From Rariloculus sp963665575 (GTDB lineage: Bacteria; Pseudomonadota; Gammaproteobacteria; Steroidobacterales; Rariloculaceae): a stretch of DNA of 64,000 nucleotides. Of the stretch, positions 18,806 through 27,609 are shown in pieces (position 1 is the stretch's first letter; each line of letters starts with the position of its first letter). The notes under the pieces are model-generated. The model did not search any database. It worked only from the letters and a program-made list of their open reading frames with translations, and was not told where the DNA came from. Location: NCBI GenBank assembly GCA_963665575.2, contig CAXXDW010000003.1, positions 186,001-250,000 on the forward strand. Reading direction: 5' to 3'. Position numbers and translations under genes: made by a program.

Positions 18806-19221
18806 GCAGGGAAATCACGCTGCAAATCGGCGGGTCTGCGGCTGAGCTTGCGCGAATCACTGCAGCGGTCGAGGATCTGGCCGAAACGGAAGGCTGGCCC
18901 GCGGAACTGGTCTTCCAGACCACCCTCGTTCTGGAAGAACTCGAAGTCAACATCATGAATTACGCCTACGGCGACGACGAAAGCGTACAAAGCCAGATCA
19001 CGCTGCGTTCCGAACCCGATCGCCTGACGATCGAAATCTCCGACAGTGGCTCGGCGTTCAACCCGCTCGAAGATGCAAGGGAACCGGATATCGATGCCGC
19101 ACTGGAGGACCGCAGAATCGGCGGACTCGGCATCCATTTCGTACGCACGCTGATGGACGAAGTCAGCTATCGCCGGGAGGACGGGAGAAACCACCTGACG
19201 CTCGTGAAACGGAGAGACTGA
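18802..19221 (+). CDS. RsbW/SpoIIAB-like serine kinase (anti-sigma type)
   Basis: A 139-residue GHKL-ATPase domain. The N box VLEELEVNIMNYAY (about 48-61) and the glycine-rich segment IGGLGIHFVRTL (about 112-123) are diagnostic of the HATPase_c_2 family that phosphorylates STAS proteins and binds sigma factors or other targets. It overlaps the phosphatase gene by 4 bases upstream and the binding-protein gene by one base (TGATG at 19219-19223). No sigma factor gene is in the window, so the final target is unknown. Confidence 0.92.
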   Translation: MSREITLQIGGSAAELARITAAVEDLAETEGWPAELVFQTTLVLEELEVNIMNYAYGDDESVQSQITLRSEPDRLTIEISDSGSAFNPLEDAREPDIDAALEDRRIGGLGIHFVRTLMDEVSYRREDGRNHLTLVKRRD

Positions 19222-20492
19222 TGTCGGCGACACGCGCAGCCCGCGACAAGCGACCCACTGCATCGGGCGACAGTCCCTCTCACCGGTTTCCACGCAACGC
19301 ACGGTTCTCCCACGGACCGCGACGCTTTCTCCTGTTGTCATGCTGTGCCATGACAGTGGCCGGTACCCCATTTCTCGCGGGCTGGGCTCAGGAACCCGGT
19401 GTCTTCGATGACCGCGTCGTGTTCGGCCAGTCGGCGGCGTTCAGCGGGGAAGCGCAGGAACTCGGGATCAACCTGCGTCTTGGCATCGAGGCAGCATTCG
19501 AGGAGGCGCGCACCGCCGGCGGCGTGCATGGGCGGATGCCGGAACTCCTTTCCCTCGACGACGGCTACGAACCGGAAGCCGCCATCGTCAATACTCGCCG
19601 TTTGATCGAAGAGGAAGAGGTGTTCGCGCTGATCGGCGCCGTCGGCACGCCGACGTCCCGCTCAGCCACGCCCGTGGCTGCCGAAGCCGCGGTGCCCTAC
19701 ATCGCTCCGTTCACGGGAGCCGAGTTTCTACGCGATCCGCAGTGGACCAACATCGTGAACCTGCGCGCTTCCTATTATCAGGAAACGGAGTCGATGGTCA
19801 GCCACCTGACCGAAGACCTCGGGACCGAGCGCATCGCGGTGTTCTATCAGGACGATTCATTCGGTCAGGCCGGATTCGAGGGCGTCACGCGGGCATTGGC
19901 CAGGCGCGGCATGGAAGCCGTGGCGCTGACCGTGTTTCCCCGCAACACGAGGGCCGTGAAGACAGGAGTTCTCGAACTGCGCAACGCGGATCCGGAAGCG
20001 CTGATTATCGTCGGATCCTACCAACCGGTCGCGGAGACCATCGCCTGGTCCCGGCGGATAGGCTTCGACCCGGTATTCCTGACGGTTTCCTTTGTCGGCA
20101 GCAACGCCCTCGCCCAGGTTCTCGGCCCGGCGGGCGCCGGGGCCATCGTGACCCAGGTCGTGCCGTTTCCGCTGGATGAAGAGCTTCCCGTGATCCGGCA
20201 ATATCACGCGGCGCTGCGCGCGCATGCGCCTGATGCGGTACCCGGCTTCGTCTCCCTGGAAGGCTACCTGGCCGGCAGGCTGGCGCTTGCGGCACTGCAA
20301 AGCGCCGGCCGCGAACTCACCCGCACAGGCTTCCTCGACGCTTTGAAAGCTACAGACAGAATGGACTTCGGCGGCTTTCTCGTGTCCTTCGGCGACGACA
20401 ACCAGGGTTCGGACGCCGTATTCCTGACGGTCATCGACGAATCGGGCCAATATCGAGCGCTCTCGAGCCTGGACGAAACGGCCGGACCTTGA
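19221..20492 (+). CDS. Periplasmic substrate-binding protein (LivK/Peripla_BP_6 type)
   Basis: A 423-residue protein with a long basic N-region followed by a hydrophobic leader (about 33-55, ending GWAQEPG). The mature protein begins VVFGQSAAFSGEAQELG, the classical opening of branched-chain amino acid type binding proteins, with later DDSFGQAGFEGV and LIIVGSYQPVAETI. No ABC permease or ATPase genes accompany it. Instead it is followed 10 bases later by a histidine kinase with a large periplasmic helical domain and is preceded by partner-switching genes. I infer that it works as a ligand-sensing accessory, as TorT does for TorS, rather than in transport. Confidence 0.88.
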   Translation: MSATRAARDKRPTASGDSPSHRFPRNARFSHGPRRFLLLSCCAMTVAGTPFLAGWAQEPGVFDDRVVFGQSAAFSGEAQELGINLRLGIEAAFEEARTAGGVHGRMPELLSLDDGYEPEAAIVNTRRLIEEEEVFALIGAVGTPTSRSATPVAAEAAVPYIAPFTGAEFLRDPQWTNIVNLRASYYQETESMVSHLTEDLGTERIAVFYQDDSFGQAGFEGVTRALARRGMEAVALTVFPRNTRAVKTGVLELRNADPEALIIVGSYQPVAETIAWSRRIGFDPVFLTVSFVGSNALAQVLGPAGAGAIVTQVVPFPLDEELPVIRQYHAALRAHAPDAVPGFVSLEGYLAGRLALAALQSAGRELTRTGFLDALKATDRMDFGGFLVSFGDDNQGSDAVFLTVIDESGQYRALSSLDETAGP

Positions 20493-20502
20493 TCGGGCGC
20501 CC

Positions 20503-22752
20503 ATGAACAACGGGTTCAAGCGCATCGTGTCGGCAATGAGCCGCATCTCGGTGCGGCTTTACATCGGTATCGGCGGCGCCATTGCGCTGACCATGACCAC
20601 CAGCCTCATCGCCTGGCTGTCGTTTACCCGCGTCGGAGAGACACAGGACCAGATCAACGTATACGTCCCGGACATGGTCACCGCGTTTCTGCTCGCCCAG
20701 CAGAACAACTCGCTCGCGGCCGCCGCCGCGAGGCTGACCGCGGCGGTTTCGCGCGAGGATTTCCTGCGCGTCGCCGATGAGATCGCCGAGGAACGCGCTC
20801 TCTTCGAACTGCGTCTGAACGAGCTGACACTCCAGAACGACGTCGATGCTGACGCCGAAGTCGTCGACGGCGCCGACGACATTCGCAGGGAGGCCGAGGC
20901 TCTGATCGATAACATTCGCGCTATCGAGAGTTCTGTCGCGGAACGGTTCACGCTCAGCGAACGCAGCGTAAACGTTTACGCGGAGCTCACGGCGTTGCAA
21001 CAGCTTTTGGAGCGGCAACTTGCCGAGGCCACCGACGACCAGTTCTTTTATACCGTCACCGGCTTGCGGGAACTCGACGGGCCCGCGGCCGATCCGGAAG
21101 TTCACTTTTCCGAACCCGAACTGCACAATTTTCGTTACCTGATGGAGCTGGATTTTGCCAGCACGCTGGGTGCGCAGATTCTTGCCGCAGTCTCGAATAT
21201 TTCCGATCCCAACCAGCTCGAACCGTTGAGGGAACGATTCGAAGCGGCCGCGGCGACGATCGATCGCAACGTCAGAAACATCGGCGGCGCCGATGCGATC
21301 ACTCCGGAAATCGTCGCGGACTTTGACCGCCTGATCGAGTTGGGCAGCGGCTCGGGCGGGAGCTTCGAACTGCGGTCGCAGGAACTCGTGTTGGCGGACC
21401 GACAAGAGGAATTGCTGGTGACCAATCGCACATTGGCCGCCGAACTTGACGTGCTGATCGAGAACAACGTCAGCGCGGCACGAGCCCGTTCACTGGGGGC
21501 CACCCTCGAGGCCACCGAAGCGACTGAGGGTGCGCGTACGTTGCTCCTGTGGATCAACATATTCGCTATCGCCGGGGGGCTGGCGATCGCGTCGCTCTAT
21601 GTCGGCACGCTCGTGGCGCGTATCAACTGGCTGTCGGGCCGTATGCGGGCCATGGCAGCCGGCGACCTCAAGCGCAAGGTCAGGATGCGCGGACGCGACG
21701 AGGTCGCCGAAATGGCGGCTGCGCTCGAAGTGTTTCGCCACAATTCGCTTGAGGCGCAGCGCTTGAATCTGGTTGAACAACTGGCCGAGGAGCTGAGCGG
21801 CAAGAACGAGGAACTCGAAAAGGTGCTCGGCGAACTCAGGCAGGCGCAGGATCAGATTGTCATGCGCGAGAAACTTGCAGCGCTTGGCGAACTCACGGCG
21901 GGCGTGGCCCACGAAATCAAGAATCCCCTGAACTTCGTCAAGAACTTCGCGGAAGGGTCCGTGGAAATTCTCGACGAGTTCAAGGAGGTTCTCGCCGCGA
22001 CGGAGGGTGAACTGTCCGACGAGCAACGCGACTTGCTGCTTGAAATCGGCGTCGACATCGAGGAGAACCTGGGGACGATCATTCGCAACAGCGAACGGGC
22101 CAACCGGATCGTGCAGGACATGCTCAGCATGGGCCGCGGATCTGGCGAGTGGGGGCGTGCGGACATGAATCTGCTGCTGACGGAGCACGCCAATCTCGCC
22201 TACCACGCCGTTCGGGCCGGCGACCCGAATTTCGTGCTTGACATCAAGGAGGATCTGGACCCGAACGCCGGCGAAATCGATGCCATTCCACACGACCTCG
22301 GAAGAGTGTTCCTGAACATGGTCACCAACGCCTGCCACGCGACGGATGCAAAGCGCAGACAACTCGAGAAGGAAACCGGCGTAGTCACCAGGCCCGGGGA
22401 TGGCGGCTACGAGCCCGCGGTCACACTGAGTACCCGCCGCAACACCGACAGCATGGTCGTGACCATTCGCGACAACGGTTCCGGAATGCCCCCGGACGTC
22501 ATCGAAAAGATTTTCCACCCGTTTTTCACCACCAAGCCGCCTGACAAGGGCACCGGACTCGGTCTTTCAATTTGCAACGACATCGTGCGTGAGCACGGCG
22601 GCACGATAAACGTCACGAGTGAGGACGGCGAATACACCGAGATGCGTATCGAGCTGCCGCTCGAGTCGCGGATTTCGTCACTGGACGAGGATTCTGCCGC
22701 AGAGGCGTCGACAGCCCCGAAGGCTGAAGATTCAGCGGCGCTGTCGAACTGA
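20503..22752 (+). CDS. Sensor histidine kinase with TorS-like periplasmic domain
   Basis: A 749-residue membrane kinase. TM1 is at about 18-40, a helical periplasmic domain of about 300 residues follows, and TM2 is at about 348-370. A HAMP domain (INWLSGRMRAMAAGDL), a coiled coil and HisKA with phospho-acceptor His470 in HEIKNPLN come next, then HATPase with N box NMVTNACHA (about 604-612), DNGSGMP (about 657) and GTGLGLSI. The sensory part resembles TorS-type double four-helix domains that contact periplasmic binding proteins, in line with the binding protein encoded 10 bases upstream. The C-terminal 25 residues are acidic and low complexity. It probably phosphorylates the receiver-phosphatase at 17627-18805. 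Confidence 0.92.
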   Translation: MNNGFKRIVSAMSRISVRLYIGIGGAIALTMTTSLIAWLSFTRVGETQDQINVYVPDMVTAFLLAQQNNSLAAAAARLTAAVSREDFLRVADEIAEERALFELRLNELTLQNDVDADAEVVDGADDIRREAEALIDNIRAIESSVAERFTLSERSVNVYAELTALQQLLERQLAEATDDQFFYTVTGLRELDGPAADPEVHFSEPELHNFRYLMELDFASTLGAQILAAVSNISDPNQLEPLRERFEAAAATIDRNVRNIGGADAITPEIVADFDRLIELGSGSGGSFELRSQELVLADRQEELLVTNRTLAAELDVLIENNVSAARARSLGATLEATEATEGARTLLLWINIFAIAGGLAIASLYVGTLVARINWLSGRMRAMAAGDLKRKVRMRGRDEVAEMAAALEVFRHNSLEAQRLNLVEQLAEELSGKNEELEKVLGELRQAQDQIVMREKLAALGELTAGVAHEIKNPLNFVKNFAEGSVEILDEFKEVLAATEGELSDEQRDLLLEIGVDIEENLGTIIRNSERANRIVQDMLSMGRGSGEWGRADMNLLLTEHANLAYHAVRAGDPNFVLDIKEDLDPNAGEIDAIPHDLGRVFLNMVTNACHATDAKRRQLEKETGVVTRPGDGGYEPAVTLSTRRNTDSMVVTIRDNGSGMPPDVIEKIFHPFFTTKPPDKGTGLGLSICNDIVREHGGTINVTSEDGEYTEMRIELPLESRISSLDEDSAAEASTAPKAEDSAALSN

Positions 22753-22763
22753 GTTTTGGGGGT

Positions 22764-22782
22764 ATGCCGCCCGTGGCGGTAT
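22764..22782. terminator. Hairpin between convergent genes
   Basis: ATGCCGCC and GGCGGTAT form an 8-bp stem (one G-T pair) with loop CGT in the 29-base gap between the kinase stop (22752) and the STAS stop codon (22782-22784). A T-run is absent on both sides, so if it is a terminator it works by structure or with Rho. Its position between convergent genes supports that role. Confidence 0.45.
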
Positions 22783-23117
22783 CAGTTGGCCAGGGCCGTG
22801 CGCGCGTGGTCCGGCGACTCGTGAACCTTGATAACCTTGTCGAAGCCGCTGATTTCGAACACTTCCCTGATCGGGTCCGACAGAGAGCAAATCGCGAAAC
22901 CGGCCTTGCGCTGTTCCAGAACCTTCGCGAGCATTAACAGGACGCGCAACCCTGCACTGCTGATGTACGCAAGCTGCTCCATATCCATGATGACGGCAGT
23001 ATCGTCGTCGGCAATCGCTGCCTGGACGTCACTGTGAAAGTCGTTCGCATTGGAGCCATCGATACGGCCTTGCACTTTCACCGAAAGCACGCCTCCGTCT
23101 CGTTCCGTTTCGATCAT
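22782..23117 (-). CDS. STAS-domain anti-sigma factor antagonist
   Basis: A 111-residue STAS protein (SpoIIAA/RsbV type). VSVKV-like opening strands, DFHSDVQAAI, IMDMEQLAYISSAGLRVLLML with the conserved phospho-acceptor Ser of the SSAG segment (about 57-60) and a C-terminal helix are all present. The ATG at 23115-23117 has GAGGAG upstream. It converges on the signalling operon and is the natural substrate of the kinase at 18802-19221 and the phosphatase at 17627-18805. Transcription from the opposite strand means its level can be set apart from its partners. Confidence 0.93.
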   Translation of the reverse strand: MIETERDGGVLSVKVQGRIDGSNANDFHSDVQAAIADDDTAVIMDMEQLAYISSAGLRVLLMLAKVLEQRKAGFAICSLSDPIREVFEISGFDKVIKVHESPDHARTALAN

Positions 23118-23374
23118 GAATGTCTCCTCGCCCGAATCAGCCTTGCTTACGCGGGCCAGCCGCCACCGGCCGCCTGCTCAAGCAACGACCGAAGCGCCCC
23201 ATCCCATAGCGGGGGCCTAGTTTACGCCATAACGCGGGGGACGTGCACTGTATTATTGACACCCGTGTCGGTCCAGTCGAATTTCTGCCCGAACCAGCGC
23301 TGCACACTGCGTCAGGGCGCACCTGTAGGCTCGAATTTCGATTATGTTTTCGTCAGTGGGGAGATGTAACAAAA

Positions 23375-23767
23375 ATGAAATTAACAAGATCGAGAATTTC
23401 GTTCGCGCTCGTCGCCTTCGGTCCGCTGATGGCAGCGGCATTCGCTCAGGAGGGATACCCGCTCGACGGCACCTGGCGCGGGGGGTTCGGTCCAAACGAC
23501 GGCGAGCGCACTCCCGTAGTCATCGTCATGAAGTGGGATGGCGAACGCATCAATGGCATGATCAATCCGGGACCGAGGTCGGTCGAATTCACGAATGCGG
23601 AACTCGAGCCGAGCACCTGGACCGTGCGTATCGAAGCGCAGACGACGGCAGCGGAAACCATCATGATCGAGGGCACATTGCAGGACATCGGTTCCTACAA
23701 TCGGTTCATTGAAGGCACCTGGAGTCAGGGCGGCGTCGATACGGGTTTCAGGATCACGCGGGAATAG
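23375..23767 (+). CDS. Small secreted beta-rich protein
   Basis: About 130 residues from the ATG at 23375. The signal peptide covers about 1-25 (ending FAQ before EGYPLDG). The mature chain starts with LDGTWRGGFG and has alternating hydrophobic strands (VVIVMKWDGERINGMINPG; WTVRIEAQ; IMIEGTLQDIG; FIEGTWSQGGVDTGFRI). The GTWRG opening and GTW repeat near the C-terminus suggest a small lipocalin-like or beta-sandwich fold. I do not recognise a named family. It lies 37 bases before the lipoprotein of the PHTE family and may be co-transcribed with it. Confidence 0.8.
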   Translation: MKLTRSRISFALVAFGPLMAAAFAQEGYPLDGTWRGGFGPNDGERTPVVIVMKWDGERINGMINPGPRSVEFTNAELEPSTWTVRIEAQTTAAETIMIEGTLQDIGSYNRFIEGTWSQGGVDTGFRITRE

Positions 23768-23804
23768 CCCGGAACAATCGCCAACAATCGGACGGTAGAC
23801 TACA

Positions 23805-24638
23805 GTGCACGATGTGAAACACACCTCCCGCTGCTTCTGCACGGCACTGTTGGCCGTTGTGGTGCTTGCGGCCTGCGAGCCCTCCCCGCCTTCGTCCCCT
23901 GGCGGAACGCCGCCCGAAGCGACTGCGGTACCGCAGGAGACGGCCGTTCGGGAAGCGCCCCGATACGACGATGGACTCGTCCGCTTCGATCGCATTGCAG
24001 GCGAGAAGGGCTACTGGGGCCAGGCGAGCGTGAGTGCCCTGGTCGAGACCGGTGTCGAGCTGCCGATGAATGACACCGGGCTGCTCGACGACCTTGCGGA
24101 CGCTGCGCGAATCGCACCGTTCAGACCCTGGGCGCTCGCGCTCTATGAGCACCGCCAGAGGAACGGACTGGCCGACGATCCCACGCGATTCTGCCTGCCT
24201 CCGGCCGGGCCGCGGCACATGCATGCGCCAGGTGGATTCCGGATCATCCAGGATCGGAATTTCGACCGCGTCTACGTGATGTTCGGGGGTGGCAACCGCA
24301 ACTGGCGCGTGATCTTTCTCGATGGCCGCGACCCCCCCGACCCCGAGGAGGTCGTCGGCACGTACTACGGGTACTCGTCCGGCCGCTGGGACGACGATAC
24401 GCTCGTCGTCGAGTCAAGCGGCTTCAATGCACGCTTCTGGTTCTCCAACGGTGGCCTGCCGCACACGGAAGCCCTGCATCTGACCGAGCGCTTCTCGCGT
24501 CCCGATTACCACACACTGAGGTACGAAGTTACCGTCGACGATCCGTATACCTATACCAGGCCCTGGAACGCCGAGTGGACCGTGGCTTGGGTCGACGACG
24601 GCACGATCCCCGAGCAGTTTTGTGAGGACAATCGCTGA
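23805..24638 (+). CDS. PHTE-family lipoprotein
   Basis: A 277-residue protein starting at GTG 23805. The leader ends in a lipobox (VVVLAAC), so the mature protein should be lipid-anchored at Cys24. After a Pro-rich linker come YWGQASVS, a FRPWALALYEHRQ segment, FCLPPAGPRHMH, IFLDGRDPPDPEE, GYSSGRWDDDTLVVESSGFN, PHTEALHLTERFSR, YEVTVDDPYTYTRPW and a final FCEDN. These blocks recur in several proteins of this window and define what I call the PHTE family; no catalytic signature is known to me. It is followed 41 bases later by a DUF6152 gene. Confidence 0.87.
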   Translation: MHDVKHTSRCFCTALLAVVVLAACEPSPPSSPGGTPPEATAVPQETAVREAPRYDDGLVRFDRIAGEKGYWGQASVSALVETGVELPMNDTGLLDDLADAARIAPFRPWALALYEHRQRNGLADDPTRFCLPPAGPRHMHAPGGFRIIQDRNFDRVYVMFGGGNRNWRVIFLDGRDPPDPEEVVGTYYGYSSGRWDDDTLVVESSGFNARFWFSNGGLPHTEALHLTERFSRPDYHTLRYEVTVDDPYTYTRPWNAEWTVAWVDDGTIPEQFCEDNR

Positions 24639-24679
24639 GGAACTTGTCACAATGGCCGAACCGAGGAGGTAAGCTGGCG

Positions 24680-25111
24680 ATGCCGAGCAACAAGATTTCG
24701 GCTGTCCTGGGCCTGGCAGGCCTGCTGGGCCTTGCGCTGCAAGCCGAGGCTCACCATTCGTTCCGCTCGCAGTACGACGCCGACCAGCCGGTGACATTTA
24801 CCGGCATCGTCACGAAGGTCGAGTGGATGAACCCGCACGTCTACTTCTATATCGACGTCGAGAACGAGCAAACCGGCGCGCTCGAAAACTGGGGCTTCGA
24901 AATGGGACCGCCCCACATGCTGCAACAGCGCGGCTGGAAGCGAAACTCCATGCTGATCGGCGACGAGGTCGAGGTCCACGGTACGCGGGCACGCGACGGC
25001 AGCACGACGGCCAACGCACGTCGAGTCGCTTTGACGTCGACCGGGCAGGTGCTCGGAGCGGCATCGAGCGAAGGCCAGACGATCACTTCCGGCGATCCAC
25101 CGGCCAACTAG
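24680..25111 (+). CDS. DUF6152-type secreted protein
   Basis: About 143 residues from the ATG at 24680, which has GAGGAGGT 9 bases upstream. The signal peptide ends LQAEA and the mature chain would begin His-His (HHSFRSQYD). Key blocks are VTFTGIVTKVEWMNPHVYFYIDV, NWGFEMGPP, GWKRNSMLIGDEVEV and a DGSTTANARRV ending, which match the family I remember as DUF6152: a small beta-barrel, OB-like exported protein of unknown function. It lies between two PHTE genes (23805 and 25128) with short gaps, so the three are probably one transcript. Confidence 0.87.
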   Translation: MPSNKISAVLGLAGLLGLALQAEAHHSFRSQYDADQPVTFTGIVTKVEWMNPHVYFYIDVENEQTGALENWGFEMGPPHMLQQRGWKRNSMLIGDEVEVHGTRARDGSTTANARRVALTSTGQVLGAASSEGQTITSGDPPAN

Positions 25112-25127
25112 TCAGGACAACACGAGC

Positions 25128-25970
25128 GTGACGCGGCAGACACATCGCAAGCTTGCAACAGCCGCATTGATCGCGGCGACAACGTTCGCCGGACTCGCGC
25201 TTACAGGTACTCAAGCCCAGCAATCCACATCCGAAACAACCCGCCCGGCTCCGCGCTGGCCTGACGGTCGAATCAGCTTCACAGGGCCTCCGGGCGAGGT
25301 CGGCAACTGGGGCGGGCCGCCAACGAGCACGCTGGCCAACCACTACCGCGAAGGCGCGCTCGGCGACTCCGGCGTCAATCTCGAAACCAACCTCGATGCC
25401 GAAGACGTGCCCTTTCAGCCGTGGGCGCGAGATGTGTACGAATATCGCCAGGCAACGTTTACCAAGGACGACCCGCACACGCGCTGCAAGCCTTCAGGCG
25501 GCGCACGGCTGTTTCACACGCCCTACGGGTTTGAAATCCTCGACCTTGGCGTCGAGATCATCTTCGTCACCGTAGGCGCTCCGCACTCGTGGCGCGTGGT
25601 GCATTTGGACCGGACGGATCACCCCGCCGATCCCGAACCGTCCTGGTACGGGCACTCGATCGGCCGCTGGGAGGGCGACACGCTCGTTATCGACACGGTC
25701 GGCTTCAACGACAGGTTCTGGATATCGCGCGGCGGCTTCCCGCACACGACCCGACTGCACACGATCGAGCGCATCTCGCGGCCGGATTTCAACCGCTTGC
25801 GCTACGAAATCACCATCGACGATCCGGGCGCCTACACTGAAACCTGGTCCGGCGGATGGTATATCCCCTGGATTGCGGGCAACGAGCCGTTCGACTATCT
25901 GTGCCAGGAGAACAACCTGGATGCCGCACGCATGGTCGGCCCGGATCTCGACGCGGACGCGGGCGAGTGA
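25128..25970 (+). CDS. PHTE-family secreted protein
   Basis: A 280-residue protein from GTG 25128, 16 bases after the DUF6152 stop. Signal peptide about 1-30 (ending TQAQQ). Family blocks: PFQPWARDVYEYRQ, DDPHTRCKPSGG, VVHLDRTDHPADPE, YGHSIGRWEGDTLVIDTVGFN, a variant PHTTRLHTIERISR in place of PHTE, YEITIDDPGAYTETW and DYLCQENN near the C-terminus. Two Cys (in RCKPSGG and LCQENN) are shared with other members and could form a disulfide. It is the last gene of the pair group, and an MFS carrier starts 48 bases after it. Confidence 0.88.
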   Translation: MTRQTHRKLATAALIAATTFAGLALTGTQAQQSTSETTRPAPRWPDGRISFTGPPGEVGNWGGPPTSTLANHYREGALGDSGVNLETNLDAEDVPFQPWARDVYEYRQATFTKDDPHTRCKPSGGARLFHTPYGFEILDLGVEIIFVTVGAPHSWRVVHLDRTDHPADPEPSWYGHSIGRWEGDTLVIDTVGFNDRFWISRGGFPHTTRLHTIERISRPDFNRLRYEITIDDPGAYTETWSGGWYIPWIAGNEPFDYLCQENNLDAARMVGPDLDADAGE

Positions 25971-26018
25971 TCCGGACGATCGAGCCGCAAGCGTGAACGA
26001 CGCCGAGGGGAAGCTGCG

Positions 26019-27290
26019 ATGAGCACTGCAAGACAGGAAATTGCACACAATTGGCCCCTGATGCTCGTCGCGTTCCTGCTCGTGTTCTTCGCCTTTGGCG
26101 TGCCGACCTACTCGCTGCCCTTCCTGTACGGTCCCGCGATGGAGGAGTTCGGCTGGTCGAACGCCGAAGTCAACCTGCTGTCGACGGCCAAGTTCCTGAT
26201 CGGCGCGGTCGCCGCGCTCGGCATGGGCATCCTCGTCGACAGGATGGGCGGGCGCTGGACGGTGCTCGTGGGCGCAGCGGCCGGCGGCGTCGCGATGGCG
26301 TTGTTCCTGTTCGCGACCAGTCTCCCCGTCTACTACCTCGCCGGGGCCATGCTCGGCTTCTCCGCGTCATCGATCGTCGCGGCGATGAAGGTCATCGTCG
26401 CGCGGCTTTTTGCCGTCAACCAGGGCCTCGCGATGGGCATCGTGCTCACCGCCACGAGCTTCGGCGGCGTCGTGATGCCGTGGGTGTGGCCCGCCATGCT
26501 CGAGACCATGAACTGGCGCGAGATCATGGCGCTGTTGAGCCTCGGCCCGTTCGTGGTTGCAGTACCGGCGTGGCTGATTTTCATGGCGACGAGCAAACGC
26601 ATGCGGGAGGTCGTCAGTGCACCGTCGGCCGCGACGAGCGGCACGACACTTTGGCAGCACTTCAGAAGGATCAGCCGCGAGCGCGCCTTCTGGCTGATCG
26701 CGACCGGCATCTTTCTTGTGTCGGCCGTCGACCAGGCGCTCATGCAGAATTACGTGAACTTCCTGCGCATCGACAAGGGCATGGACCTGCGCGAAACGAT
26801 CTCCTGGGCCGGCAGCCTGCTTGCGATCATCGGCGTTCTCGCCAAGGTCGGGTCCGGCTGGTTTTTCGACCGTTTCTCGATCCGCGGTATCGCGTTTTTC
26901 TATTTCCTGCTGGCCGTATCGATATTCCTCGGCCTGCCCGTAGCCGGAATCGGCACGCTGCTCGCGTTCATCATCGTGCGCGGCGTCGCCCATGGCGGAA
27001 TGATCGTTGATGTCCCGATCCTGACGAAGCATTTCTTCGGCATGGAGCGCATCGGGATGACGATGGGCATCATGGCCGTCTGCGTAAACCTCGGTTTTGC
27101 CGCAGGACCGCCCATATTCGGCTGGCTCGCTGACACCACCGGCAACTTTACCGCCGGCATGGTCCTTTACGGATGTATCGCTGCCGTTGCGACGTTGACG
27201 CTGCTGCCGATCAAACCAAGGTACTGGGTGTCCCCTTCCGAACGTCGCGACGGCAAGGTGCCGGCCGCGATGCAGCCCGCCGCCGGTTAG
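26019..27290 (+). CDS. MFS transporter, monocarboxylate-carrier-like
   Basis: A 423-residue inner-membrane carrier with twelve predicted helices in two bundles. The first helix shows FFAFGVPTYSLPFLYGPAMEEFGWS, and loop 2-3 carries GILVDRMGGRWTVLVGA, the DRxGxR signature of the family. The layout resembles oxalate/formate- or monocarboxylate-type antiporters. It starts after GAGGGG at a gap of 48 bases from the PHTE gene, so it may carry a small acid related to that operon, which is inference. The C-terminal 20 residues are polar and cytoplasmic. Confidence 0.9.
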   Translation: MSTARQEIAHNWPLMLVAFLLVFFAFGVPTYSLPFLYGPAMEEFGWSNAEVNLLSTAKFLIGAVAALGMGILVDRMGGRWTVLVGAAAGGVAMALFLFATSLPVYYLAGAMLGFSASSIVAAMKVIVARLFAVNQGLAMGIVLTATSFGGVVMPWVWPAMLETMNWREIMALLSLGPFVVAVPAWLIFMATSKRMREVVSAPSAATSGTTLWQHFRRISRERAFWLIATGIFLVSAVDQALMQNYVNFLRIDKGMDLRETISWAGSLLAIIGVLAKVGSGWFFDRFSIRGIAFFYFLLAVSIFLGLPVAGIGTLLAFIIVRGVAHGGMIVDVPILTKHFFGMERIGMTMGIMAVCVNLGFAAGPPIFGWLADTTGNFTAGMVLYGCIAAVATLTLLPIKPRYWVSPSERRDGKVPAAMQPAAG

Positions 27291-27315
27291 CGCGGGTATT
27301 TCACCGCGGGCATGC

Positions 27316-27427
27316 GGGGAGGCGCACCACCCGATCGCTTGTGACACGCGGTGAATACGTCCCTGTACGCTCCGCGCGCGCATTCCTGCGCGCGAGGGTC
27401 CCAAGCGATCGGGTGGTACGCCTCCCC
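27316..27427. repeat. Long nested inverted repeat between convergent genes
   Basis: Two 26-base arms (27316-27341 and 27402-27427) are reverse complements with a single mismatch that still allows a G-T pair. Between them lies a second hairpin: CGCGCGCA (27375-27382), loop TTCC, TGCGCGCG (27387-27394). Shorter outer pairings (CGCGGG near 27294 with CCCGCG near 27452) may extend the fold. It fills the 319-base gap between the convergent MFS and PHTE genes (27291-27609), which holds no gene. It could be a structured terminator or a non-autonomous palindromic element; no transposase or flanking duplication is evident. Confidence 0.75.
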
Positions 27428-27609
27428 TTGACGTTCGCGCGAGCCCGCGTATCTCGCCGATGCTGCGCCCGGCACAGCCAGTCGATTTCGGGACGCGCCA
27501 ACGTCACCGATAACACATTGACATACAACGGGAATTCAAAACTGACAGCAGCGCATCGCTGAGATATGCGGGCACCGCCTGCGCGTCGGCAGGCACGGCC
27601 CGCTGTCGG

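Noticed and set aside
22741..22790. A classical intrinsic terminator for the kinase or STAS gene.
   Set aside because: The hairpin lacks a following T-run on either strand, so I keep it only as a structure-based candidate.
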